Below, in pieces: positions 23,821 to 32,064 of a DNA stretch of 64,000 bases; the stretch's first letter is position 1; every line of letters starts with the position of its first letter. Under the pieces are notes generated by a model. The model searched no databases and was not told the DNA's origin. It saw only the letters and a program-made list of their open reading frames with translations. Source of the stretch: Devosia sp. Root436 (GTDB taxonomy: Bacteria; Pseudomonadota; Alphaproteobacteria; Rhizobiales; Devosiaceae); the NCBI RefSeq assembly GCF_001426345.1, contig NZ_LMEM01000011.1, positions 62,001-126,000 on the forward strand. Direction: 5' to 3'. The translations under genes and the position numbers were made by a program.

Positions 23821-25245
23821 TCAGCGCGGGAAACGCGCGAGCCCGGACAGGAGTCGGGTCCAGCCCGGACGGGGCTGCTGGGCCAGATGCCGCGCCGCCA
23901 GATCGAGCAGCGCCGCTGCCGGGCTGGGCTGCGGCAGGGCCAAGCGCCCCAGATCGCCCAGGGTGAGGCCCCGGGCCATGGCAAGCGCCAGCATGGCGAC
24001 GATCTCGCCGGCACCCGGCCCGATGGCCCCGGCGCCGACAATGGCATCGCCGCGCGCGGTGACCAGCCGGACGGCGCCCTGCATCTGCCCACCGGCTCGC
24101 GCCGCATCGGTCTCGGCCAGATTGGCGCGCAGCACGCCATGGCCGGCGCGCGGCTTGCCGGTGGCCACAGGGCCCACCTGCGCCAAGGCCGGCTGGGTGG
24201 CGATGAAGCGGGCGATTTGACGCGGATCGAGCCGGCCATTGCCCTGGCCCAGAAGGCGCTCTACCAGCAGCCCGGCCTGGCGGGTGGCCACATGAGGCTG
24301 GTATTCGCCCGCCGCGCCCCCAATGGCGCTGATGCGGCCGCTTGAGGTCTGCCCGTCGGGACCGACCAGCAGGTGATCGGGCCGGAGGCGGTCGCGCCGC
24401 AGTTTGAGCTTGTCGAGCAGCCCGCCATCCAGCAGGGGTGCCCGGCCCATGGCGACCAGCACATGGGAGACGTCGAGACTGTCCTCGCCCCCGGCGACGC
24501 GCAGCGTGACGCCGGTGCCCTGGCTGCGCGGCACGATGGCGCTGACCTCGGCATCGTCGCGCACCACGACACCCTCCTCGCGCAGCGCCTGCAGCAGGAT
24601 CGCCACCAGCTCGGGCTCGAAGCCGGGCAGCAGGCCACCCTGGGGCACGATGGTCACCATCGATCCGAGCCGGCGATAGGCCTGTGCCAGTTCGAAGCTT
24701 TCCGGCGTGCCACCGATGACCGCGAGGTGGCTGAGCTTGCGGATATTGTCGGCAATGGTGTCGGGCGTGAAATAGGGCACCGCGTCGAGCCCCGGCAGCG
24801 GCGGAATAACCGGCGTGGCGCCGGTGGCCAGCACGAACTGGCGGGCGCGGACGGTGGTGTCGCCGCATTTCAGGCTGCGCTGATCGGCAAAGCTCGCCGC
24901 GCCAGCAAGCACCGTGATGCCCAAGGCGGCGAGTCGCTCCGCGGCAAGGCGTGGGGCGGCTGCCGCGGCCAGTGCGGCGGCATGCTCGCCGATAGCGCGG
25001 AAATTGGGCTTGGGCTCGGCGTTGTCGAGACCGACCTGGCCGGCGGTGCGAATGGCCTGGGCGCGGGCGGCGCTGGCCAGAAAGGCGGCGTGGCGCAATT
25101 GTCCCTGCGGCGGATCGACGGCCCGGGTGCCGGTAGAATCGACCAGCACCACATGGAGACCTCCCTGGCTCGCCTGCACGGCCAGATTGCCGGCGAGGGC
25201 GCCGCCGCCGATGACGCAGAGATCGGGTTTGATTGTGTCTGCCAT
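23821..25245 (-). CDS. Dihydrolipoyl dehydrogenase-like flavoprotein lacking redox cysteines
   Basis: 474 residues with the fold of pyridine nucleotide-disulfide oxidoreductases. It has an FAD fingerprint LCVIGGGALAGNLAVQA, FVLATGATPVIPPLPG, an NAD-site LAVIGGTPESFELAQAYRRLG, and ISAIGGAAG in place of the second FAD motif. The CxxxxC pair that should follow the first beta-alpha-beta unit is absent; that region reads DPPQGQLRHAAFLASA. The His-Glu pair of the dimer interface (usually HPTLSE) is also missing. It therefore cannot work as a normal lipoamide or mercuric reductase. It may be an NAD(P)H oxidase or quinone-type reductase. The product starts 58 bases upstream of the kinase gene's start-side boundary, so the two may be cotranscribed, with this gene first. 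Confidence 0.82.
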   Translation of the reverse strand: MADTIKPDLCVIGGGALAGNLAVQASQGGLHVVLVDSTGTRAVDPPQGQLRHAAFLASAARAQAIRTAGQVGLDNAEPKPNFRAIGEHAAALAAAAAPRLAAERLAALGITVLAGAASFADQRSLKCGDTTVRARQFVLATGATPVIPPLPGLDAVPYFTPDTIADNIRKLSHLAVIGGTPESFELAQAYRRLGSMVTIVPQGGLLPGFEPELVAILLQALREEGVVVRDDAEVSAIVPRSQGTGVTLRVAGGEDSLDVSHVLVAMGRAPLLDGGLLDKLKLRRDRLRPDHLLVGPDGQTSSGRISAIGGAAGEYQPHVATRQAGLLVERLLGQGNGRLDPRQIARFIATQPALAQVGPVATGKPRAGHGVLRANLAETDAARAGGQMQGAVRLVTARGDAIVGAGAIGPGAGEIVAMLALAMARGLTLGDLGRLALPQPSPAAALLDLAARHLAQQPRPGWTRLLSGLARFPR

Positions 25246-25343
25246 TACCGCCAGCGGCCAGAATGCGTGAAGGAGAACTTTATGGGGCGATACGGCTGCG
25301 AAAACAACGGGTCAACAGCCGCAAGGAAGTCGCGCCGATCGCG

Positions 25344-25372
25344 TTGACTTGTGCCCGTGTTTTCCCTATAGA
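25344..25372 (+). promoter_or_regulatory. Promoter of rpmH-rnpA-yidC
   Basis: TTGACT (25344-25349), exactly 17 bases, TATAGA (25367-25372). This near-consensus promoter lies 105 bases before rpmH and fits the strong expression needed for a ribosomal protein. Confidence 0.75.
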
Positions 25373-25444
25373 CCCCACCAACCCGCACCGTTGGCGCCTG
25401 GCGCTTGATGTGTGTCCGAAATTCTTGCTTTGAGCAGAGCCCAA

Positions 25445-25470
25445 TAAGAGGAACCGCGCCTGCCGCGGTT
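25445..25470 (+). promoter_or_regulatory. rpmH leader hairpin between AAGAGGA box and start codon
   Basis: A Shine-Dalgarno-like AAGAGGA (25445-25452) is followed by a 7-base perfect stem, AACCGCG and CGCGGTT, around CCTGC (25452-25470), then 7 bases and the rpmH ATG. In the open form the box is 25 bases from the ATG; folding would bring it to a normal distance. Use of this in translation control is inferred. Confidence 0.4.
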
Positions 25471-25477
25471 TGATGTC

Positions 25478-25612
25478 ATGAAGCGTACATACCAGCCCTC
25501 CAAGCTCGTGCGTGCCCGCCGTCACGGTTTCCGTGCCCGCATGGCCACCAAGGACGGTCGCATCATCCTGAATCGCCGCCGCAACGCCGGCCGCAAGAAG
25601 CTCTCGGCCTAA
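25478..25612 (+). CDS. rpmH: 50S ribosomal protein L34
   Basis: 44 residues, the usual length. It reads [18 protein letters not shown], then [16 protein letters not shown] and ends GRKKLSA. It is a small basic protein of the large ribosomal subunit. It is followed 14 bases later by rnpA, the conserved bacterial arrangement, and preceded by a near-consensus promoter and a hairpin leader. Confidence 0.98.
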   Translation: MKRTYQPSKLVRARRHGFRARMATKDGRIILNRRRNAGRKKLSA

Positions 25613-25626
25613 GGCCGCCTGGCCGG

Positions 25627-26028
25627 ATGACGGCCGTGGACAAGCCGACCAAGCCTTTGCGCCGGCTGATCAAGCGTTCGCAGTTTCAACGGGCCGCCCG
25701 GGGCAATCGCGCCGGGCGTTCCGCGTTTGGGCTGCAGGTGATCGCTGCCGAAAGTGCCGAACCCGGCATCGGCTTCACCGTTACCAAGAAAACCGGCAAC
25801 TCCCCCGAGCGCAACCGCATAAAACGTCGCCTTCGCGCGGCTGTGACAGCATGCGCGCGTGACTTTATCGATCACCATGACTATGTGCTGGTCGGACGAC
25901 GGGAAGCGCTCGGCGAACCCTTCACCAAGCTGGTCGACGATCTGGGCGCGCTGATCGCGCGCGTACACAAGCCCAGATCGCCCGACGAGCGCCAATCTTC
26001 CGGCCGCGGCCCACGGAAACCAAGATAA
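25627..26028 (+). CDS. rnpA: Ribonuclease P protein component
   Basis: 133 residues. The protein subunit of RNase P helps the catalytic RNA bind pre-tRNA. The RNR signature is present as GNSPERNRIKRRLRAA, together with the FTVTKKTG strand. The C-terminal extension is rich in Arg, Pro and Ser, as in other alphaproteobacteria. Its stop shares a base with the yidC start (TAATG), so the two are translationally coupled. Confidence 0.96.
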   Translation: MTAVDKPTKPLRRLIKRSQFQRAARGNRAGRSAFGLQVIAAESAEPGIGFTVTKKTGNSPERNRIKRRLRAAVTACARDFIDHHDYVLVGRREALGEPFTKLVDDLGALIARVHKPRSPDERQSSGRGPRKPR

Positions 26029-27860
26029 TGGAAAATAATCGCAACATCATCCTGGCCATCGTGCTCAGCATGGTCGTGCTGTTTGGCTGGCAGTTCTTCG
26101 TGGCCGGCCCGCAAATGGAACGCGCCCAGCAGCAGGCACAGGTTGCCGCCGAACAGGCCCAGGCCGAAGCAGCGCTGGCAACGCCCACCACCACCGTTTC
26201 AGCCGATGGCACCGTGGCCCCGGCCGCCGATGGCAGCGCCGTCTATGCCGACCGTGCCGCCGCCATTGCCGCGACCAGCCGCGTCGTCATCGATACCGAA
26301 GACCTGCACGGCTCGATCAACCTGACCGGCGCCCGCCTCGACGATCTCGAACTCAAGCAGTATCGCGAGACCGTCGATCCGACATCGCCGATCATCACCC
26401 TGCTGACCCCGGCCGGTGCGCCCAATGCCTATTTCGCCGAACAGGGCTGGGTGCCCGCTGCCGGCGCAACGATTGCCGTGCCCGACGGCAAGAGCGTCTG
26501 GAGCGTCGAGGGCGGGGCCACCACGCTCACCGCCACGACGCCAGTCACCCTGCGCTGGGACAATGGCGCGGGCCTGATCTTCCACCGCACCTTCTCGGTG
26601 GACGAGCATTATCTCTTCACCATCACCCAATCGATCGAGAATACCGGCACGAGCGATGTGGCGCTGTTCCCCTATGCGCGCGTGGCGCGGCATGGCACGC
26701 CCAAGGTCGCCAATTTCTTCATCCAGCATGAAGGCCCGCATGGCGTGCTGGGCAGCAACAACCTGATCTCGAAGAAATATACCGACCTGCAGAAGGAACA
26801 GCAGGCGCGCTTCGACAACACCACCGGCTGGCTCGGCTTCTCGGACAAATACTGGGCGACTGCCGTGCTGCCCAAGGCCGACGCCCCGATCAACGCGCTG
26901 TTCTCGTGGAAGAATACCGGCAGCTATGACGACTACCAGACCAGCTTCGTGGAAACGACGCCGGTCACCGTCGCCGCCGGCGCCACCGCGACCCATGAGA
27001 GCTACCTGTTTGCCGGCGCCAAGGAAGAAGCCGTCATTTCCGCCTACCAGACGCACTATGGTTTCGACCGGCTGGAGTTGATGATCGACTGGGGCTGGTT
27101 CTCGTTCATCACCAAGCCGATGTATTACCTGCTGAGCTTCCTCTACGGCATCATCGGCAATTTCGGCGTCGCCGTGCTATGCGTGACCGTCATCGTCAAG
27201 GCGATCTTCTTCCCGCTGGCCAGCCGCTCGTTCGCCTCGATGGCGGCGATGCGCCGCGTGCAGCCGGAAATGAAGGCGATCCAGGAACGCTTCAAGGATG
27301 ACCGCCCCGGCCAGCAGCAGGCCATGATGGAGCTTTACCGCAAGGAAAAGATCAATCCGCTCAGCGGGTGCTGGCCGATCCTCATCCAGATTCCGGTGTT
27401 CTTCTCGCTCTATACCGTCATCTTCATCAGCCTCGACATGCGCCATGCGCCGTTCTTCGGCTGGATCCAGGATCTGGCGGCGCCCGATCCGACCAATATC
27501 TTCACCCTGTTCGGCCTGATCCCGTGGGATCCGACCGTGCTGCCCTTCATCGGCAGCTTCCTGCATCTGGGCATCTGGCCGGTGATCATGGGCATCACCA
27601 TGTGGGTCCAGATGAAGCTCAATCCGCCGCCGCCGGATCCGACCCAGGCGATGATCTTCAACTGGATGCCGGTGATCTTCACCTTCATGCTGGGCACCTT
27701 CCCGGCGGGCCTGGTGATCTACTGGGCGTGGAACAATACGCTGTCGGTCACCCAGCAGTATTTCATCATGAAGCGCCACGGCGCCGAGGTGAACCTGCTC
27801 GGCAACATCCTCGATGCCTTCAAGCGCAAGCCCAAGGCGAGCGAACCGACCAAGTCCTGA
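26028..27860 (+). CDS. yidC: Membrane protein insertase YidC
   Basis: 610 residues. YidC inserts proteins into the inner membrane, alone or with SecYEG. It has an N-terminal signal anchor (NIILAIVLSMVVLFGWQFFV), a large periplasmic domain with an alanine/proline-rich linker after it, and then the conserved five-helix insertase core: GWFSFITKPMYYLLSFLYGI, FFPLASRSFASMAAMRRVQPEM (the positively charged loop), GCWPILIQIPVFFSLY, and the last helices ending WNNTLSVTQQYFIM. Length is normal for a Gram-negative YidC. Confidence 0.98.
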   Translation: MENNRNIILAIVLSMVVLFGWQFFVAGPQMERAQQQAQVAAEQAQAEAALATPTTTVSADGTVAPAADGSAVYADRAAAIAATSRVVIDTEDLHGSINLTGARLDDLELKQYRETVDPTSPIITLLTPAGAPNAYFAEQGWVPAAGATIAVPDGKSVWSVEGGATTLTATTPVTLRWDNGAGLIFHRTFSVDEHYLFTITQSIENTGTSDVALFPYARVARHGTPKVANFFIQHEGPHGVLGSNNLISKKYTDLQKEQQARFDNTTGWLGFSDKYWATAVLPKADAPINALFSWKNTGSYDDYQTSFVETTPVTVAAGATATHESYLFAGAKEEAVISAYQTHYGFDRLELMIDWGWFSFITKPMYYLLSFLYGIIGNFGVAVLCVTVIVKAIFFPLASRSFASMAAMRRVQPEMKAIQERFKDDRPGQQQAMMELYRKEKINPLSGCWPILIQIPVFFSLYTVIFISLDMRHAPFFGWIQDLAAPDPTNIFTLFGLIPWDPTVLPFIGSFLHLGIWPVIMGITMWVQMKLNPPPPDPTQAMIFNWMPVIFTFMLGTFPAGLVIYWAWNNTLSVTQQYFIMKRHGAEVNLLGNILDAFKRKPKASEPTKS

Positions 27861-27881
27861 TCGGCAGGACTTTCCGCGACC

Positions 27882-27947
27882 TCATTCCCGCGGAAGCGGG
27901 AATCCCCCTTCGGACGGCAAGGGAGATTCCCGCTTCCGCGGGAATGA
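27882..27947. repeat. Palindromic intergenic repeat (ATTCCCGC family), long inverted pair
   Basis: Two perfect 23-base inverted arms, 27882-27904 and 27925-27947, around a 21-base loop. Each arm itself contains ATTCCCGC and GCGGGAAT facing each other. A related shorter copy lies at 29836-29854. It sits between yidC and yihA and could terminate or stabilise the transcript. Confidence 0.75.
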
Positions 27948-28001
27948 CTTTGTGGTTTGAGTCAGGCTGCGGACGGACGTCGTGAACAGGAGAATGGCAC
28001 C

Positions 28002-28646
28002 ATGAGCACCATCGATTACGCGCCCGACATGATCGAACGCGGCCGCCTGCTGTTCGCGCGGCCGTTCCTGTTCGTCAAGGGCTGCGTGCGCATCGCCGAC
28101 CTGCCGCCGATGGACAAGGTCGAGATCGCCTTTGCCGGGCGCTCCAATGTGGGCAAGTCGAGCCTGATCAACGCGCTGTGCGGCACATCGAGCCTGGCGC
28201 GGACCTCCAATACGCCGGGCCGCACGCAGGAGCTCAACATCTTCGAGAGCCAGAGCGAAAACCTGCGCATCGTCGACATGCCCGGCTATGGCTATGCCAA
28301 GGCGCCCGAGGACAAGGTGCGGCAATGGACCAAGCTGATCCACCAATATCTCACCGGCCGCGCCACGCTGCGCCGCGTCTATGTGCTGGTGGACGGGCGT
28401 CACGGTCCAAAGGACAATGACCTCACGGTCATGAACGAACTCGACAAGGCGGCCGTGAGCTACCAGGTGGTGCTGACCAAGGCCGACAAGCCTTCGGCGG
28501 GTGAACTGACCAAAGTGATCGCGGCGACAAAGGCGGCCATAGCAAAGCGTCCGGCCGCGCATCCGCATGTGGTCCTGACCTCGAGCCTCAAGGGCGAGGG
28601 CCTGCGCGAACTGCGCACCGAAATCGCCATGCTGCTGGAGAGCTGA
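28002..28646 (+). CDS. yihA: Ribosome biogenesis GTP-binding protein YihA/YsxC (EngB)
   Basis: 214 residues. It is a TRAFAC GTPase needed for assembly of the large ribosomal subunit. G-motifs are [10 protein letters not shown] (G1), NTPGRTQ (G2), VDMPGYGYA (G3), TKADK (G4) and TSSLKGEG (G5). The start MSTIDYAPD lies 10 bases after AGGAGA. It follows yidC after the 141-base repeat-bearing gap; this order is common in Hyphomicrobiales. Confidence 0.97.
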   Translation: MSTIDYAPDMIERGRLLFARPFLFVKGCVRIADLPPMDKVEIAFAGRSNVGKSSLINALCGTSSLARTSNTPGRTQELNIFESQSENLRIVDMPGYGYAKAPEDKVRQWTKLIHQYLTGRATLRRVYVLVDGRHGPKDNDLTVMNELDKAAVSYQVVLTKADKPSAGELTKVIAATKAAIAKRPAAHPHVVLTSSLKGEGLRELRTEIAMLLES

Positions 28647-28680
28647 GGACACCCCCCACCCCCCGCGCGGTGGGATGCGA

Positions 28681-29076
28681 CTACCGTGTCGTACACGCCA
28701 CCCAGCGGCGCAGCACCTCGCCCAGCGCGGCGGACTTGGCCGCCAAATCCTGCTCATCCCGGAACGTCACCACGCCGCGATCGGGGGCTGCCCAGGACAG
28801 CAGCCGGTCCGGGTCCTCGAAGCGGAAGAAATCATCGGCCCCGGCCTTGGCGCCACGATGCAGGATCAGTTGCAGCCGGTCGCCCGGATGCAGGCGCATG
28901 GTGATGCGGTCATCCTCGCCCGGCCCGAAGCTCGGGGCATTCCATTTGATGGTCTCGACGAGATCGGGCACGGCAGCGAGGATCAGCCGGCGCAGCGTCT
29001 CGATCTCGGCCTTGCGGCGGTGTTCAAGGCCATCGAGATAGGCGTCTACCGCTGACAGCTTTTCCGCGACGGCCAT
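28681..29076 (-). CDS. DUF1801 domain protein
   Basis: 131 residues of the DUF1801/YdhG fold. The typical ETIKWNAPSFG is present, with the opening AVDAYLDGLEHRRKAEIETLRRLI. The function of the family is not settled, though the fold is seen in small iron- or ligand-binding proteins. The start codon lies one base upstream of the previous gene's stop region, and its AAGGGA Shine-Dalgarno is inside that gene, so translation is coupled to the glutamine amidotransferase. Confidence 0.85.
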   Translation of the reverse strand: MAVAEKLSAVDAYLDGLEHRRKAEIETLRRLILAAVPDLVETIKWNAPSFGPGEDDRITMRLHPGDRLQLILHRGAKAGADDFFRFEDPDRLLSWAAPDRGVVTFRDEQDLAAKSAALGEVLRRWVACTTR

Positions 29077-29077
29077 G

Positions 29078-29785
29078 TCAACGTCCCTTGAAGAACTGTC
29101 CGATATAGCCTGCAACGTCAGCGCTGTCGGACGGCGTGGCAATGGAGGATATGGCGGTTTCCACCACATTGTCGGGCGCCTTGCCGCGCCGCAGTTCAGC
29201 CAGAGCCAGCGTGTAGTCATCGAGAAATTCCGGGTGCGGCTGGAAACTCAGCGCCGCGCCATTGCGATAGGCCAGCCCGGCATTGGGGGTGAAATCGGAT
29301 GCCAGGATCACCTCGGCCTCGGCGGGCGCGACAATCACCTGGTCCTGGTGCGAGCAGGCCACAGCCAGCGAAGCGGGCGCGGCGCGCATGAAGCCGGGGC
29401 GGGCCGTGACGGCATAGCTGTGCCGCCCGAGACCCCAGCCCTTTTCGGACTTGCGCACGTCGCCCCCCAGCGCATCGGCCATGATCTGGTGGCCAAAGCA
29501 GACGCCGAGCATTGGCGTGTTCCTGCCATAGGCGTCGCGAATGAAGGCGCGCAGCGGGTCGAGCCAGGCATAATCGTCATAGACGCCGGCCGCCGAGCCG
29601 GTGATGACGATGCCCTCCAGCGTGGCCGGATCGGGGAGCGGCGCGCCGTCGGAAACCGCCACCATGTCATAGCTGAAGCCCTGCCCGGTGCCATCGAACA
29701 TGGTCTCGAACATCTTGCGATAGGGCCCGAACCGGTCGCGCAGCGACAGGGGAACTTCGCCGGTCTGGATGATGGTGAGTTTCAT
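29078..29785 (-). CDS. Class I glutamine amidotransferase-like protein
   Basis: 235 residues of the GATase type 1 fold. The nucleophile elbow is MLGVCFGHQ (C96), and FQPHPEF supplies H184 and E186. Stand-alone members of this family (GuaA-like, YfeJ group) have an unknown acceptor or hydrolyse gamma-glutamyl compounds. It is in a two-gene unit with the DUF1801 gene. No synthetase partner is adjacent, so the acceptor is unknown. Confidence 0.88.
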   Translation of the reverse strand: MKLTIIQTGEVPLSLRDRFGPYRKMFETMFDGTGQGFSYDMVAVSDGAPLPDPATLEGIVITGSAAGVYDDYAWLDPLRAFIRDAYGRNTPMLGVCFGHQIMADALGGDVRKSEKGWGLGRHSYAVTARPGFMRAAPASLAVACSHQDQVIVAPAEAEVILASDFTPNAGLAYRNGAALSFQPHPEFLDDYTLALAELRRGKAPDNVVETAISSIATPSDSADVAGYIGQFFKGR

Positions 29786-29835
29786 GGGGGCACGGGGGAT
29801 AAAATGAAATTCTACGCCGTATACCTCACAGCGTC

Positions 29836-29854
29836 ATTCCCGCGAAGCGGGAAT
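29836..29854. repeat. Palindromic intergenic repeat (ATTCCCGC family), single unit
   Basis: ATTCCCGC and GCGGGAAT around GAA, followed by a run of C. It is the same unit as in the arms at 27882-27947 and lies between msrB and the amidotransferase gene. Confidence 0.6.
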
Positions 29855-29930
29855 CCCCCCTTGCGTGGCTGGCATGGCGCCACGCCCTCGTGGTTCGCTG
29901 CTTCAGTGCCTCGACCAACGGGGCGCGCCC

Positions 29931-30428
29931 CTATGCCGGAATGAACTGCAGCGCCAGCCCGTCGATACAGTAGCGCAACCCGGTGGGCGGGGGGCCGTCT
30001 TCGAAGACGTGGCCCTGGTGACCGCCGCAATTGCTGCAATGGACTTCGGTGCGGGTCATGCCGAAGGTGCTGTCGACATTGGTGCCGATGGCGCCCGGGA
30101 TGAAGGTGTAAAAGCTCGGCCAGCCGGTGCCGCTGTCGAACTTGGTGGCCGATTCAAACAGCGGCTGGTCGCAGCCGGCGCAGGCGAAAACACCCTCGCG
30201 ATGCTCATCGAGCAAAGGCGAGGTGAAGGCGCGTTCGGTGCCTTCTTCGCGCAGGATGTAATAGGCGTCGGGCGAGAGCTTGGCGCGCCATTCGGCCTCG
30301 GTCAGCTTATAGGGAAAGTCGCCTTCGGCGGCCACGGTGGCGCCGGTGGGGCGCAGCCAGGTGAAGGCGGCAAGGGCGGCGATGGCGGTGCCGCCCAGCA
30401 GCAGGTTGCGACGGTCGATGACGGCCAT
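29931..30428 (-). CDS. msrB: Peptide-methionine (R)-S-oxide reductase, exported
   Basis: 165 residues. MsrB reduces the R form of methionine sulfoxide. The N-terminus DRRNLLLGGTAIAALAAF looks like a twin-arginine signal, so it probably acts in the periplasm. The zinc site is built from CAGC and CSNC, and the catalytic cysteine is C154 in LRYCIDGLAL. The substrate-binding stretch DSGTGWPSF is intact. No MsrA domain is fused. Confidence 0.93.
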   Translation of the reverse strand: MAVIDRRNLLLGGTAIAALAAFTWLRPTGATVAAEGDFPYKLTEAEWRAKLSPDAYYILREEGTERAFTSPLLDEHREGVFACAGCDQPLFESATKFDSGTGWPSFYTFIPGAIGTNVDSTFGMTRTEVHCSNCGGHQGHVFEDGPPPTGLRYCIDGLALQFIPA

Positions 30429-30449
30429 TTCTGTTCCCTTTCAGCAGGC

Positions 30450-30495
30450 GCCCCGCGCCCGGAACCGCAGGAGGGATGCGGGCGCGGCGCGGGGC
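30450..30495. other. GC-rich hairpin in the msrB leader
   Basis: GCCCCGCGCC (30450-30459) and its perfect complement GGCGCGGGGC (30486-30495), 21 bases upstream of the msrB start on the minus strand. It may be an attenuator or stability element. Confidence 0.35.
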
Positions 30496-30551
30496 TGAGC
30501 CGACGGTCATTGTAAAGCCTCGGGCCAGGCAATGACACGTCAAGTTATGGT

Positions 30552-30576
30552 GAGAGGCCGCCGCATGCGGCCTCTC
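30552..30576. terminator. Hairpin terminator after the fasciclin gene
   Basis: A perfect 10-base stem, GAGAGGCCGC and GCGGCCTCTC, with a 5-base loop, 47 bases beyond the fasciclin stop (minus strand). There is no strong T tract. Confidence 0.45.
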
Positions 30577-30622
30577 TATGGGCACCATTCGAACTGGCGC
30601 CTCTTTTGGTTACAGGGCCAGC

Positions 30623-31186
30623 CTACATAGCCGACTTGGGTGTCAGCACGGCGTCGATGACGTGGATCACGCCATTGGACTGGATCACGTCGGGGATGGT
30701 GACATTGGCCGTGGTGCCGTTTTCGTCGGTCACGGTGACCTTGCCATCGGCAGCCTTGAGGGTCAGCTTGCAGCCACCGACCGTATCGACCACATGCTCG
30801 CCGCCATCGGCTTCGACCATGCCGACAATATCGGTCGACAGCGCCTTGGCCGGGATGACATGGCAGGCCAGGATAGTGGACAGCATTTCCTTGTTTTCCG
30901 GCTTCAGCAGCGTTTCGACCGTGCCTTCGGGCAGGGCGTCGAAGGCGGCATTGACGGGCGCCAGCACGGTGAACGGGCCCTCGCCCGACAGGGTCTCGAC
31001 GAGGCCCGCAGCCTTGACGGCGGCAACCAGCGTCGTGTGATCGGCCGAGTTCACGGCGTTTTCAACAATGTTCTTGTCGGCAAACATGGCGGCGCCACCG
31101 ACCATCGGATTGTCCTGGGCGAAAGCCGCGCCCGAGAGGGCGGAGACGGACAGCATGGCAGCGAGAGTAAGAGTGCGGAAATTCAT
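30623..31186 (-). CDS. Secreted fasciclin domain protein
   Basis: 187 residues. It has a Sec signal peptide MNFRTLTLAAMLSVSALSGAAFA (to about 23) and one fasciclin (FAS1) domain: NAVNSADHTTLVAAVKAAGL, GPFTVLAPVNAAFDALP (H1 motif) and GVIHVIDAVLTP (H2 motif). Two cysteines (ACHVI, GGCKL) are present. FAS1 proteins act in adhesion or bind small molecules at the cell surface. It is encoded downstream of an ECF sigma/anti-sigma pair, an arrangement seen with SigK and MPT70/MPT83 in mycobacteria. Confidence 0.93.
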   Translation of the reverse strand: MNFRTLTLAAMLSVSALSGAAFAQDNPMVGGAAMFADKNIVENAVNSADHTTLVAAVKAAGLVETLSGEGPFTVLAPVNAAFDALPEGTVETLLKPENKEMLSTILACHVIPAKALSTDIVGMVEADGGEHVVDTVGGCKLTLKAADGKVTVTDENGTTANVTIPDVIQSNGVIHVIDAVLTPKSAM

Positions 31187-31309
31187 GTTTTCATTCCTTC
31201 CTGTGTTTCGTTCCCATTGTTCGGCTGGGACAGAGGAAGTTACGAAGCGCTCCTGCGTCGGGTTTCGCGCAGTTTCAGCCTATATTTCAGCTTTGACGTG
31301 AAACTTTGC

Positions 31310-31334
31310 GGCGCCCGATCTCGTATCGGGCGCC
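31310..31334. terminator. Terminator hairpin after the anti-sigma gene
   Basis: A perfect 10-base stem, GGCGCCCGAT and ATCGGGCGCC, loop CTCGT, beginning 5 bases past the anti-sigma stop on the minus strand. It separates the sigma/anti-sigma unit from fasciclin, which therefore probably has its own promoter. Confidence 0.55.
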
Positions 31335-31338
31335 CGCA

Positions 31339-32064
31339 TCAGATCGGGGTAGCCGAGCCAACGGCTACGATCGGACCCTGGGCGACGCCGGTGGGCGAAC
31401 CGCCGGTCTGTTCGAGCGTCACCGCCAGCACGGTGCCAGGGCCGATATTGGCCTTGGCCGTCGCATCGAGCGGAATTTCCAACCGCTGATTGACCGGGAT
31501 GACGCCCATGGATACGGCCGGCTGGTCACCATTGATGTACCAGAGCTCGAAATCCTTTTCGGGCACCGCTGCGCCCTTGAGCGAGGTGATGCGGACCTGG
31601 CCTTGCGTCTGGTCATAGACCGCCAGGAATTCAACGCCGCTGCCCTCCTGGGCCTGCAATGCGGCCACAAGCTGCACCGCCATCCGGTCGGCATCGAAGC
31701 GCGGCTGCATGAGGTTGAAGCCGACCGCGGCCACGGCAACGGCCAGAGCGCCGGCGGCGATGCCGCGCCAGACCATCAGGTTCTCCCACAAGGATACCCG
31801 GCCGCGCGACCGAACGGCGTCGCCGAAGGCGCGGGCCTCGATGGCGGCATAGAGATGGGCGGGGACTGGCGTTTCCTCATATTCGGCATTGAGGGCGGCA
31901 AAACGGGAAACCCAGAAATCGCGCTCGGCGCGCAGGGACTGGTCAGCCTCGATCAGGCGGCCGATACGCTCGTGCTCGCTGGCCGAGAGCAGGCCGAGCA
32001 CATACTCGGCCACCAGGGCGTTGCGCCCCTCGCGATCCCCGCCGATGTCATCACTCGTGCTCAT
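31339..32064 (-). CDS. Anti-sigma factor (RskA/anti-sigma-K type)
   Basis: 241 residues. An N-terminal cytoplasmic sigma-binding part (VAEYVLGLLSASEHERIGRLIE) leads to one membrane helix (AAGALAVAVAAVGFNL, about 103-118). The C-terminal RskA domain is periplasmic and includes FELWYINGDQPAVSMGVI and GPGTVLAVTLEQTGGSPTG. It should hold the sigma factor inactive until it is degraded or changed by an envelope signal. Its start overlaps the sigma gene end by 4 bases (ATGA). Confidence 0.9.
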   Translation of the reverse strand: MSTSDDIGGDREGRNALVAEYVLGLLSASEHERIGRLIEADQSLRAERDFWVSRFAALNAEYEETPVPAHLYAAIEARAFGDAVRSRGRVSLWENLMVWRGIAAGALAVAVAAVGFNLMQPRFDADRMAVQLVAALQAQEGSGVEFLAVYDQTQGQVRITSLKGAAVPEKDFELWYINGDQPAVSMGVIPVNQRLEIPLDATAKANIGPGTVLAVTLEQTGGSPTGVAQGPIVAVGSATPI

